A program made the position numbers and the translations under genes. From Emiliania huxleyi CCMP1516 (lineage: Eukaryota; Haptophyta; Isochrysidales; Noelaerhabdaceae), in the NCBI RefSeq assembly GCF_000372725.1, contig NW_005200982.1:689541-753540 (forward strand): a DNA stretch of 64,000 bases. Direction: 5' to 3'. Below are positions 49,079-58,566 of the stretch, piece by piece. The notes under the pieces were generated by a model, which made no database searches, was not told the DNA's origin, and saw only the letters and a list, made by a program, of their open reading frames with translations. Every line of letters begins with the position of its first letter. The first letter of the stretch is position 1.

Positions 49079-49899
49079 TGGTCCAGACTCTGCCGGAAGA
49101 AAGGAGGGGCTGAATCTATGTGTGATTGCCGGGCGGCACCGCAATGCGTGTGCTGAGGCGGTTTCAATTGGGCGGTTTGCGGAGGGGAGCCGGAGGGGGG
49201 CGATGGCGCGTGACATCTGTGGTTGTGCGTGCGCGCGCGCCGACGTGTGACGGCCCGTGACGATAAAACAGCGCACATTTCTGTGTGATGTTCCACGCAT
49301 TGTGCTTTGTGGGGGGGTGAACCTTCTCTATTTTTGTATAGACCTAGACGGCTCTCCGTCCCATCCACACTCCATCGCTTCGGTGGAAGGGGGTGAACCG
49401 CGCCATCTCCCGTCTCCGCTTTGACCTTTCTCTCTGCACTCTGGTAGGACGGGAACGAGATGATAGTAGGGAGTAGAGAAGAAAGCAAAGTCCAAAGAGG
49501 AGCCCTGCGCACGCACGACTCCGCAGGAGAAGCCCCTCCACAGAAAAACTGCGGCCGCCAGCGACTGAGCGTCTCGCTGGCGGACGGGGAGAGGAACACA
49601 AAGGGACGTACGGTAAAGCCGTACGGACGTCCATCCACTGGGATATGAGAGTACTGGAGAGATGAGGTCGAATCTGCTGATTCAACAGCCGCCCAAAGGA
49701 GCGCCGCCTCAACACGGGGTCTCGGCTCTATCGAGCCATGCTAGCTCTCCAGTCGCAGCCGGGTGTTCCCGCAAGCAGAGAAGACTAATCCTGGGGGAAG
49801 CAACCCGATCCGCCGCCCAAGCTCTCACGCCGCGCGCGTAGGGCCCTTAGGGGCCTAGGCTGAGAAAACACAACCTCTCCCTTTTCTCCCCCAGTAAGC

Positions 49900-50345
49900 T
49901 AAAAGTTACGTACAATGCACCGGCTTTACACACACACGTGAGAAGGTTCGACCTTCGTTGCGGTGCATATAGTGCATTTCATCGGATCCCTTCCTACATC
50001 TATCATCTTCTAGATCTAGGAGACTAGGACTATGTCTATGAGCAGCTCTCCGCTCACAATGTCAATGATCAATGGGACTGGTGACGCACCGACCGACCGA
50101 GACTACTAGTACTACCCAAAACGTCACCCCAATCACATCGATTGTGAGCGGAGCTGCTCACGTAGTCGACAAACAAAACTCTCCCGTAGTCGTAGACATA
50201 GTCCTAGAAGATGTAGGATTAGTCGTAGGCGTCACCGTAGGTGCTCACAATCGCACAGAGATGCTACGATTGCGAGGAGTGATGCTCACAATCCTTCGAC
50301 TTCTTTCTAGCGACTTCTAGGATTGAGAGCGAGGCTGCTCACTCA
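49900..50345. repeat. Hairpin-rich repeat family 7, copies 2 and 3
   Basis: Contains GAGCAGCTCTCCGCTCACAA facing ATTGTGAGCGGAGCTGCTCA, and a copy of the 35905-36060 sequence in inverted orientation (CGACTTCTAGGATTGAGAGC .. GAGGCTGCTCACTCACTTAA). 49079-49900 holds no supportable gene. Confidence 0.6.
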
Positions 50346-50707
50346 CTTAACCGTAGGTAGGTAGGTAGTAAGGTGAAGAACAGCCAGGCTCGGACTGGAC
50401 ACCAACGCGGTATGGGTGGACGCTAGACAGATGATGACGACACGCACGAGCGACACACAGACACAAACAAGCTCACAAGACACACAGCCAGCGGGCTGCC
50501 ACACACCCTGAGTCGGCGTACTTAACCGTTTCCGAAAAAAGAATTTGCCTAACCCACAAGGCTACACGACGCCCTACTGGGCGCCCTCCGCTCCCTTCCC
50601 CTCAGAGCCCCCCATCCCCCGCGCGACGCGCACGGAAGAATTTACTGCACGCCACTGTCTTGCCGCGGCTGGACGTGGGCACCTTGGAGAAGCCGTTCGT
50701 GGGCCGA

Positions 50708-51315
50708 ATGCCGTCGCGGTCGCAGCAGCGGCGCCTCCCACTTCAGAGTGCTGCGCCCAGCGCTGACACCGCCGCCGCCGCCACGCCTAGCGCGCTCTCG
50801 CTCGGGCTGGTTGAGGTGCGAGACACCGGCTGTCCCACCCGCGGGCATGGCCTCTTCGCTGCCGCGCCGCTGCCCGACGGCGCGTACCTCGGCGACTACA
50901 CGGGCGAGGTGCGGACTCGCCTCGTCACTCAGCACACTCCCTCCACGCCAATGCCATCAGGCGCCACGCACACACCGCACGCAGCCTCACGGTGCCTCAG
51001 GGTGCCTCGCAGGTGCTGACGCAAGAGGAGTACCTGGCGCGGTACCCTGATGAGGATGCGCGGTACGTGCTCGCCGCCAGCGCCGACTGGAACATCGACG
51101 CCGCGGAGGCGGGCTCTTCCTCGCTGCTGCGGTACGTCAACCACTCGTCCTCGCCAAACTGCTATTACCATGTGGAGCGGGTGCGCAGGTCGCCCGCGCG
51201 CCGCGTGAGCTTCTACACGCTGCGGCCCGTGCGGCCGGGCGAGGAGCTGCTCTTTGACTACGGCAAAGAGTTTTGGCGGGGGCGCTGCGAGGAGCAAGTT
51301 GGTGATGGCACGTAG
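50708..51315 (+). CDS. SET-domain protein (putative protein lysine methyltransferase)
   Basis: Two exons (50708-50908, 51013-51315) with a GT-AG intron give 167 residues. The SET core is visible: DTGCPTRGHGLFAAAPLPDG, AYLGDYTGEV, DWNIDAAEAGSSSLLRYVNH, SSSPNCYYH and RPVRPGEELLFDYGKEFW. RYVNHS..PNC and GEELLFDYG are the two knot-forming motifs that bind S-adenosylmethionine and the target lysine. No chromatin-binding domain is seen; the frame is open upstream of the first ATG without an earlier ATG, so an upstream exon is possible. A short stand-alone SET protein could act on histones or other proteins. Exon 2 begins GTG directly after a CAG acceptor. Confidence 0.85.
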
Positions 51316-52089
51316 CTCGTGTACTCTCTGAGGAGACACCGTGTCGTGAGAGACAAATCAATAAAAACAACTGATAAACTCGCGGCGGAATATATACGTG
51401 GGGCTGGGTTCACAGCGATTGTAGCGGGAAAATGACGGGAACACTTGACGGTCGCGGCCTTCCGACTCGCGCCTCCGCCTCACTGGCACTATTGTAGCCC
51501 TGGCCGGTGCGCGTGCGGAGTTGAAGTTCCGGAGTATATACTAGTCATTTTGGCCTGTGGTTTTGGCTTCTAGTGGTCGGTATAAAGCTACAAAATTTTT
51601 TATCCTGGGCAGGCGGCGTAGTTTGCGAAAAGGTGTGATTGTACCCAAGCACACGCAGACCATGAAAACCGGAGAGCAGTGTGTGTAAGCAATACTGTAT
51701 GTAGCATCGTGTGCACAGCTTCAAATATCAAAAGTGCTCACTTTTCCTTGCCGACATTTTTCGCCCATCCAAATTAGCGTTTCTTTCTGCATTCTGGGAT
51801 ACGTGCTTGCTTTTCGGAAACTTCCGAAGGTATTCGCCCTTTGGACATTCCCCAAACGTGTTCCACCCCAATTAATGATGACAGGACGTTTATATGCCAG
51901 AGCGCTTGAGTCTCAACATTGTGTAGGCAGTGGCTATCTAATATATTTCACGCGCTTGCTCGCTACAATCCCAGCCCACTGCGCCACAGCCAGGTGAAGT
52001 AAGCAAAGTTGTAATGTTCAGCACAGCCCCGCTTTTACAGGCGTCGCAGTCAGTCAGTCAGTCTTACACACCTCCAAGCATGGAGGACG

Positions 52090-52235
52090 GGCCACACGCA
52101 CACACACGCTGCACACGATTGGCTCGGGAGCCGACACGAGGCGCACTGTCACCGGCCTTAGCACCGGGTCCGGACTGCTGGACACACAGCACACAGCACA
52201 CAGGACAGCTCACGAGGCGGCGCTATATAGTGGGG
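52090..52235 (-). repeat. Dispersed repeat family 5, copy 2
   Basis: The reverse complement resembles 18130-18280 (GTCCAGCAGTC, CTCGTGTCGGCTC, GTGCAGCGTGTGTG). The 51316-52090 stretch is unusually AT-rich for this window and holds only small frames. Confidence 0.55.
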
Positions 52236-52469
52236 TTCTCATGGGACTGACGCGGGCGAAGAAGGTGGAGCACAGGGACGGGAACACAGAACTCTCGAAC
52301 TGACAGGCGTCGCGTAGCTTTGCAAACAATCCATTGCGGATGCAGTTACTCCACTTTCACAATGACTAATCGATTGTCTTATGCAACTCCATGCAATGCT
52401 TGTGAGATCAGTGATGTCTTTCGTACAGGCCGGTGATCAGATCGCATGACGAAGAGCTGCGCAAGTTCT

Positions 52470-53273
52470 TTACTGAATCAATGCGCCAACCGTATTCCTG
52501 TCGTTTCCATATCGGGTCCCTATACGATAATGGTGTTTGTGCATGAGCTGACGCATGCAGCTGTCCACATCGTGCCTCTTGCCTTCCCATTGTATCAACC
52601 TCGGTTGCCAGCGGGAGAACAATGTCTTACTCCCATTAGATGCAATCGCAGCACATTCATGGCCTTCAATATCAATCTTGACGACATCCACCGAAGGCAA
52701 ATTCAACGCACGCAGCACCGAGTCAAGCGTGCGCGTATGCGTCCTCTCACAAGCCTCATTTTGATCCGAGGTACAAGGCAGTCTTGGCGCCCTGTCACAC
52801 TTCAAGACACCATTACCAATTCCACCATTGCCATGGAATTTGTTATTGGCAGTCACCGTGCAAATTCTGCCTTCGTTATCAGGCGTGGATAGTGCAACAG
52901 GGACGACTCTCACCCGCTGTGCAAGGGTTGGGTTTAAGCACAGGGACACGTTGAGAGCAAGTAGGTTCCTTGGCATTGGCTCGATCGCAACGGTACGCCA
53001 GCCCGCATGCGCGAAAAGTAGGGAGTAGAACCCGATGTTTGCACCAACATCAAGTAAGTAACGAGGCTTTGTAAGGATGGATGGCAGCGTTGCATTTGCC
53101 AAGTCTGCAAGTTCTTGTGGTGCCTGAATCTCCCAGAAGCCTCTGTGACGGATGTTGCGGCTCATTGGATCGTTGTGGTGAGTCCTTACAGCCATGTCAA
53201 AAAGTCGACCTTCTGTGGTTCTCACTGGTACGACAGTGAGATCAGACGGAAGGGTTCCGCAGCGAGCGTCCAT
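52470..53273 (-). CDS. FkbM-type SAM-dependent methyltransferase
   Basis: A single-exon frame of 267 residues. Motif I is YLLDVGANIGFYSLLFAHAG followed by TVAIEPMPRNLLALNVSL. The post-core segment VDVVKIDIEGHECAAI is the FkbM family signature, and the C-terminal LIQWEGKRHDVDSCMRQLM fits its last strand. FkbM enzymes O-methylate sugars, polyketides or glycolipids; the substrate cannot be told. The codon usage and base composition are markedly less GC-rich than in neighbouring genes, which could indicate transfer or relaxed composition in this AT-richer island (51.4-54.2 kb). The ATG at 53273 (MDARCGTLPSDLTVVPVRTT) is the best start, but an upstream exon with a membrane anchor is possible. Confidence 0.8.
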   Translation of the reverse strand: MDARCGTLPSDLTVVPVRTTEGRLFDMAVRTHHNDPMSRNIRHRGFWEIQAPQELADLANATLPSILTKPRYLLDVGANIGFYSLLFAHAGWRTVAIEPMPRNLLALNVSLCLNPTLAQRVRVVPVALSTPDNEGRICTVTANNKFHGNGGIGNGVLKCDRAPRLPCTSDQNEACERTHTRTLDSVLRALNLPSVDVVKIDIEGHECAAIASNGSKTLFSRWQPRLIQWEGKRHDVDSCMRQLMHKHHYRIGTRYGNDRNTVGALIQ

Positions 53274-54700
53274 CTGTTCACGAGCCAGGATACGGGAGCC
53301 GTTCTTGTCACACGGGAGTCGCCCTCACGGGTTCGGCACGCTGTCGAGGGTCCTAGTAAAAGGAAAATGGCCTCCAAAAAGCATACCTCGAGGTATGAAT
53401 ACTCGAACTGTGAATTTAGCCGAGAAGACGCACGGATCACAGGACAAAAGTTGATTGAAACCGAAGGTGGTTAAAGACCTCGCGAAAATACGTGAGCAGA
53501 ACGGCAGGCAGGCTGGCTGGGAAGCCGCGTTTCCCTTGCAGCTTGTCCGTCTATCTATGAATACTCCCTGGCAGCCTGTCACGTGTCACAAGAAAGCAGG
53601 CGAGGTTCTTCACTCGCCAGGACTTGATGTATGTTTTTTTATGCCGCTGGCTATCGCATGCCGCTTGCTATTGTATGACGCTCACGATCGCACTGTGTAC
53701 GTCTCTCTCTCTCTCGCACGGTCATTATGCCGCTCACTATCGCATGCTGCTCGCTATTGCATGCCGCTTTCTATCGCAGATCGCATGCCGCTAGCTATCG
53801 CATGCCGCTCGCCATGCATGCCGCTCGCTATCATATTTCTCTTGCTCGTTTCGTATGCCGTGTGTAAGTGTGTGAGCATGGGTAATGTGTACGAGTATTT
53901 TCTGGCTTCTTCGTCCGACCAGCAAGACCTGACATGTGACTCCATAGACATGAGTAAGTGTGAGCATGGGTATGAGTACGAGTATTTTCTGGCTTCTTCG
54001 TCCAACCAGCAAAGCGTGACATGTGACTCCACACCGCCCGACGCCGCGAGCCCGCCATGGCATGCCCGGCCGCGCCAAACTCTCCCGCCGTCGGCCACGC
54101 CGCAGCCCAGCCTCGCTCGCCGCGTCATGGGTCGTAGATGCGTGCGTGCCAGTGCGTGACAATTCGTGACCATGCGTGCATGGGCTGCTAGCCACTCGCC
54201 ACGATCGAAATGCCGTCGCAGCCCGCTGCCAGCGCTGCTGCCTGCTGGCGCTGCTCGTGCTCAGCTGACGGCACGGACCAGCAGGACGCAGTGAACCGAC
54301 GCAGTGAACCAACCGCGTCGCGCGTGCCTTTGGCCCTTGCGATAAGTAGAGTGACCCCCCCCTCTGCGAGGCAGCGAAGCCACCGCTCGTGCGACGCAAT
54401 CTGAGCGAGCGTGCCCTGTTTAGGGACTGGAGAAGTGCTCTGCTCAGAGTAGAGGTCGGAGACGGGCGGCATCTTGCTAACGAGCGGGAGGCCGGACGGA
54501 CGTAGTACCCAAGGTTGTAGTTGTTGACCATCCCAAAGTCGACATCCTTGGCCCGGGCGCGGTAGACGCCCCAGAGCTTGATTGCAGCGGTCGCGGATGG
54601 AGTTGTAGTGCTTGTTGAAGTAGACGAGCAGCGGCGGTTGCGCGAGGGGCGGTGCTTCGTCGCCGCCAGCGAGGGCGTGGCCCTGGTAGGCTCTGGCCTG

Positions 54701-54919
54701 TCACGTACGTAGTGATGGCCAGACGGCGAGGAAGGCGGCGACGAAGCACGCGTCGGCGACGTCGGCGTGCCCTCCGATGTTTGAGCCGCCTTTCGCCACC
54801 GAGAGCTGCACCTCCTCCCAGGCGCGGTCGAGCTCCTCTGTGGGCGTGCCGTTTGCCCTGGCGAGGATCTCGAAGGAGGTGCGCAGCCGCGGGAGCACCA
54901 CCGTGTTGAGGACGGGCTT
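54701..54919 (-). CDS. Fragment of a probable retroelement or multi-exon protein
   Basis: The minus-strand frame reads KPVLNTVVLPRLRTSFEILA, RANGTPTEELDRAWEEVQLS, VAKGGSNIGGHADVADACF and VAAFLAVWPSLRT. It is protein-like (helical, balanced composition) but has no ATG; a pyrimidine-rich acceptor-like tract (TTTTTTGTTTTTTGTGTGAAG) precedes it, so it may be an exon. Nearby minus-strand frames (such as KDVDFGMVNNYNLGYYVRP near 54530) may belong to the same protein. I recognise no domain; a reverse-transcriptase-element origin is a guess. 53274-54700 otherwise has no gene I can support. Confidence 0.35.
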   Translation of the reverse strand, partial: KPVLNTVVLPRLRTSFEILARANGTPTEELDRAWEEVQLSVAKGGSNIGGHADVADACFVAAFLAVWPSLRT

Positions 54920-54984
54920 CACACAAAAAACAAAAAAGAATCAGACAGTCGAGAAAGGGATAATTCAAACAGCGCCTGAACGCC

Positions 54985-55911
54985 ATGGCGTTCAGGCGGC
55001 ACTTCTCTCGCGTCGGCTCCGCCGAGCGCTGCACAGAGACCATCTTCACTGACCACCAACGACAGGTGTGCGACTACGCGCTCGTCTACGCGGAGAAGAA
55101 GAACGACGGCGAAGCGCCGTACTCGGTCTCCTTCACCGCGACGCAGAGCGGCGACGTCATCGTACAGCTGCACCCGCACTCGCAGCTCGAGCGCGCGGTG
55201 CGCCACGAGCGGCAGGCGCAGGCCACGGAGGCGCCTGCGAGCGCGAGCCCTGCGGCGCCGCCCGCCCCTGCCGCCGCGCCGCCAGCCGCGGAGCCGGCGC
55301 CCAAGACGTACGCCGCCGCAGCCGCATCGCAGCCGCAGGGTGCCACCGCGGGTGGCCAGCCCGCCGCGCCTGCGGGCCCGGCCGCCGCCGCGCGCGTGCC
55401 GCCGCCGCCCAGCGGCGGCGGAGTGCGCGGCTGCTCCTTCACTGTCCCTAACCCGGGCAGGAAGCGTGGGCAGCAGCAGCGCGGCAAGGGCCGCGGTGCC
55501 AGGGGCCGTGCCGATGCTGGACCCCGTCTCGTTGACAAGAACGCGCTGTCCGCGCGCGGCAGCGGGCCCTCGCGCCAGTCGCGCTCGCCGTCGCCCGACT
55601 CTCCGCCCGCCAAGCGGGCCGCCTCCGCTGACTCGTCCGGCTATGAAACCGATACGCCGGACGAGGTGCAGCAGGAGGCGGTCCGCAGGGTATGCGGCGC
55701 GCTCGGCATGAGGGAGCAGTTCGAGGCGGCGATGGCGGCGGGAGAGCTGCTCGAGATGCTCGAGAGCTTGCCGCGAGGGGCGGTCGAGGCCTCTGTCCGA
55801 CAGATGCGGGGTTACAACCGCACGGGCGAGTGGCCAGAGCCCATCCTCACCAGCCCTGCCCCGCAGCGCGGCCGCTCGCCAAGCCCCGTCGATGAGTGGT
55901 CAGATGGTTAG
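54985..55911 (+). CDS. Hypothetical basic Ala/Pro-rich protein, probable mobile-element ORF
   Basis: A 308-residue frame from ATG 54985. Residues 1-70 look folded (CTETIFTDHQRQVCDYALVY, PYSVSFTATQSGDVIVQLHP). Residues of about 75-230 are Ala/Pro-rich, then Arg/Gly-rich (GRKRGQQQRGKGRGARGRAD, RNA-binding-like). The end reads RSPSPDSPPAKRAASADSSG, YETDTPDEVQQEAVRRVCGA and LPRGAVEASVRQMRGYNRTG. The tail layout resembles the 41390-41801 ORF, and a TTTA-tail element (56071-56144) follows. Together these point to the RNA-binding protein of a LINE-like element, though a cellular protein cannot be excluded. Confidence 0.5.
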   Translation: MAFRRHFSRVGSAERCTETIFTDHQRQVCDYALVYAEKKNDGEAPYSVSFTATQSGDVIVQLHPHSQLERAVRHERQAQATEAPASASPAAPPAPAAAPPAAEPAPKTYAAAAASQPQGATAGGQPAAPAGPAAAARVPPPPSGGGVRGCSFTVPNPGRKRGQQQRGKGRGARGRADAGPRLVDKNALSARGSGPSRQSRSPSPDSPPAKRAASADSSGYETDTPDEVQQEAVRRVCGALGMREQFEAAMAAGELLEMLESLPRGAVEASVRQMRGYNRTGEWPEPILTSPAPQRGRSPSPVDEWSDG

Positions 55912-56070
55912 TGCCCGAGAGCGAGGGGTCCGGGGGGGAGCACAAACATAGGACGCCCAGCCTTGCCCTCGTGCCGCCGAGTGCATATCCTATGCGAGAG
56001 AGATCCCCTGTGCCCTGTGCCCAGCCCTCTCCGCGCGGCGATGCGCCCTCCCCCCTCGCTTTTGCAAAAT

Positions 56071-56144
56071 CCTGCAAAGGTGGGGACGTGTCTGTCCTCG
56101 ACCCAGCCCTAGCTTGGGATGTCCGTTGTATTTATTTATTTATA
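56071..56144 (+). repeat. Recurrent 3' element with TTTA tail, copy 4 (diverged)
   Basis: CCTGCAAAGGTGGGGACGTG, later GGGATGTCCGTTG and TATTTATTTATTTATAGGG. It follows the 54985-55911 frame by about 160 bp. Confidence 0.4.
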
Positions 56145-56272
56145 GGGATAGACCTCAACGACAGTCAGAAGTCAGCGCTGGCTGGGCTTCCTCATAGCTT
56201 ACCCTCTCAAGCTGCGTGGGTCCGGCCCCCCCCGGCCGGGGGGGGGGGGGGCGGGCATGGACTGGCAAAACG

Positions 56273-57618
56273 ATGGCGGCCAAGCGTCCGCGCGCCGAAA
56301 ACGTCCTGGTCGACGCTCTCCGCAACGCGTCGGCACCTTGCATCGTGGCATCCTCTGCGCGCGCGTCAGGGCTGGCTGCTGCCGCGGCGGTGCACTCGCT
56401 ACCAACCTCGGATCTGCTCATCTTCGTCGCCTCTGACGATCGACGGACTATCGCAGTGCCCGACGAGTCGTCGCTCGAGCGGCTTCTCGACGAGGCTGCG
56501 TTTGACGTCGAGGCACGCATGGGCACCGCGATCGAATCCCTCGCCGCACGGCTCGCGGCGTGCGAGCCGTCCGTGTACGAGATGGTGCGCTTGGCGGAGG
56601 AGGAGGCGCTCGCGTGTGGGTTGGCCCGGCGGCATGGCGTGCGCCTCGCCCTCGAGGCCGTGCTTGGCCACGACGCAAGCTCACCGAGGGCCACCGCTGC
56701 CGTCAAGGAGCTCGCCGCCTCCGTGCATTCCGCCGCCGCCGAGCCACGCGCGCCCGTCGCGACGGTGCTCGCGCTGCTCGACGCTGCGGGCGCCGCGGCG
56801 CTCGCACTCAACGTGCTCAGCGTGCTGTGCTTTGGCGACGCGCTCGGGTCCGACGCGCTCATGGCGTGGGAGCAGCGGCAGCAGCAGCAGGCGGCCGACG
56901 GCACGGCGAGCGCCGACGTTTGCCGGCTGCGCCCTCTGCTCGAGTGGCAGCGGCTGCAGCTTCAGCCGACGAGCACCGGCGAGGCAAGCGAGCACGGCGA
57001 CGAGGCGCTGTCGCCGGCGGCAGAGGACGAGAATGGCGGCGAGCGCGATCGTGCTGACGACGACGACGGCGCGAGCGACGGCGCGAGCGATTGGGATCGC
57101 GAGGGGCAGAGCGACGGCGGTGGCGGTGGCGGTGGCGGTGGCTTCGCCGCGTCCGGGGCGCGGCTGTGGCGGCACGTGGCGGTGCACGGCGAGTGCGCGT
57201 GGCAGCCGTCTGCGGCCCGGCCGGCGCTCGTCGCCGAGCTTGGCGCGACGCGCGAAGGCGTGGTGGTGCTCGACGGCCTCGTGGACGATGCGCTGCGTGC
57301 CGACCTTCTCCGGCTGCTGCTGGGCGACGCGCGAGGAGGCGCGGCCGGCGGTGGCGGCGCGCACGCGGCTGCGCCGAACGACTTGGCGGCACCGAGCATC
57401 CACGAGCCGCCGGCGGGCCGATGGGAGCGCACGACGGTCGACAGCGCGGGGCTGCCGCGCACGTGGGGCATACGGCCGCGGCTACTGCGCGCACTCGAGC
57501 GCCGGCCGCCCCGCAGCCTTATCGAGGTGCACACGCGCCTCGCGCGCCTCTACCCCGAGTACGACGTCGCGCGCATCGAGGCGGCCGCGGTCGCTCCCGC
57601 GGCGCGGTGCGGCGGCAG

Positions 57619-57669
<51 letters not shown>

Positions 57670-57675
57670 TGAGGA

Positions 57676-57706
<31 letters not shown>

Positions 57707-57707
57707 A

Positions 57708-57760
<53 letters not shown>

Positions 57761-58201
57761 CAGTTTGTGTACTCGTCGCTGGTGGCGAACGCCGCGGTGT
57801 ACGGCCACTGCTTCTGTTGGCACGTGGACGCCGATCCCGCGGCGATGCCGCCCTCGGCTTGGCGGGACGCGTACGGCGACTACACGAACGGCGCGTCGGG
57901 CCGCCCGCTGCTCGTCTCGCTGCTCGTGTACGTCGACGACGAGTGGCGGCGCGAGTGGGACGCGGAGACGCTCTTCCTCGACGACGAGCGCGGCGTGGGC
58001 GTGCTCGTGCAGCCGCGGCCAGGGCGGTGCGTGCTCATGCACCAGGACGTGCTCCACCGGGTCTCGGCGCCGTCGCTCGCGGCCCGCCGCCCTCGCTACT
58101 CGCTTGTCCTCCGGCTGTGCCTCGTGCCAAAGGAAGGGCGAGCGCGCGAGCGCGAGAGCGTGTGCCGGCCCGAGTGGGGGGCGCCGGCGCGCTTCGGTTG
58201 A
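56273..58201 (+). CDS. 2-oxoglutarate/Fe(II)-dependent dioxygenase-like protein
   Basis: A single-exon protein of 642 residues. The N-terminal 270 residues are helical and unrecognised. After an acidic stretch (RADDDDGASDGASDWD) and a short poly-Gly run comes an oxygenase-like fold. It includes TREGVVVLDGLVDDALRADL, the metal-site candidate CFCWHVDADPAAMPPSAW (His-x-Asp), PLLVSLLVYVDDEW, GRCVLMHQDVLHRVSAPS (distal His) and RPRYSLVLRL (Arg that would hold 2-oxoglutarate). This order matches prolyl-hydroxylase-like dioxygenases that hydroxylate proteins or other substrates. A GGEGGEGG tract of about 50 residues (57620-57760, a ggcgag minisatellite) sits inside the domain just before the first strand pair, an unusual place. 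ATG 56273 (MAAKRPRAENVLVDAL) is chosen; the frame upstream begins at GTG. Confidence 0.75.
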
Positions 58202-58345
58202 CACGGCGTTCGGACCCGAGATGGCTCGCGGTCAGTCAGAGGAGACGAGTCGCTCCTCATCGATCGCAAACCCTGTTAGCAGTCCACCTCCGGGTGTGGG
58301 AAGGTATTGTTTTCTTTCTTCGTGCCCAGCGTGAGAGGGAGCTCT

Positions 58346-58358
58346 GGTAAAATTCTTT
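58346..58358 (+). promoter_or_regulatory. GTAAAATTCTTTG motif upstream of the sulfotransferase gene
   Basis: About 210 bp before ATG 58567 on the coding strand; same core as at 8136-8148, 28516-28526 and 32009-32019. Confidence 0.3.
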
Positions 58359-58566
58359 GCTTCCAATTGTTTTAGCCTTTTACCTAAAATACAAAAAGGA
58401 ATTACCGTCCGTTCTGACACGTGCGACGACCGAGCTGACGCCCCTCCCTGGCCACCCCGCTGCCGTTCGGGACGGGGCGTGGGTGCGGGGACGCACGCGG
58501 AGTAGGCAGAAGTAGCCGAGAGTGCCGCAGGAGAGCGAGCGCTGTCCCCGTCCTCCCCTTGCGCGC

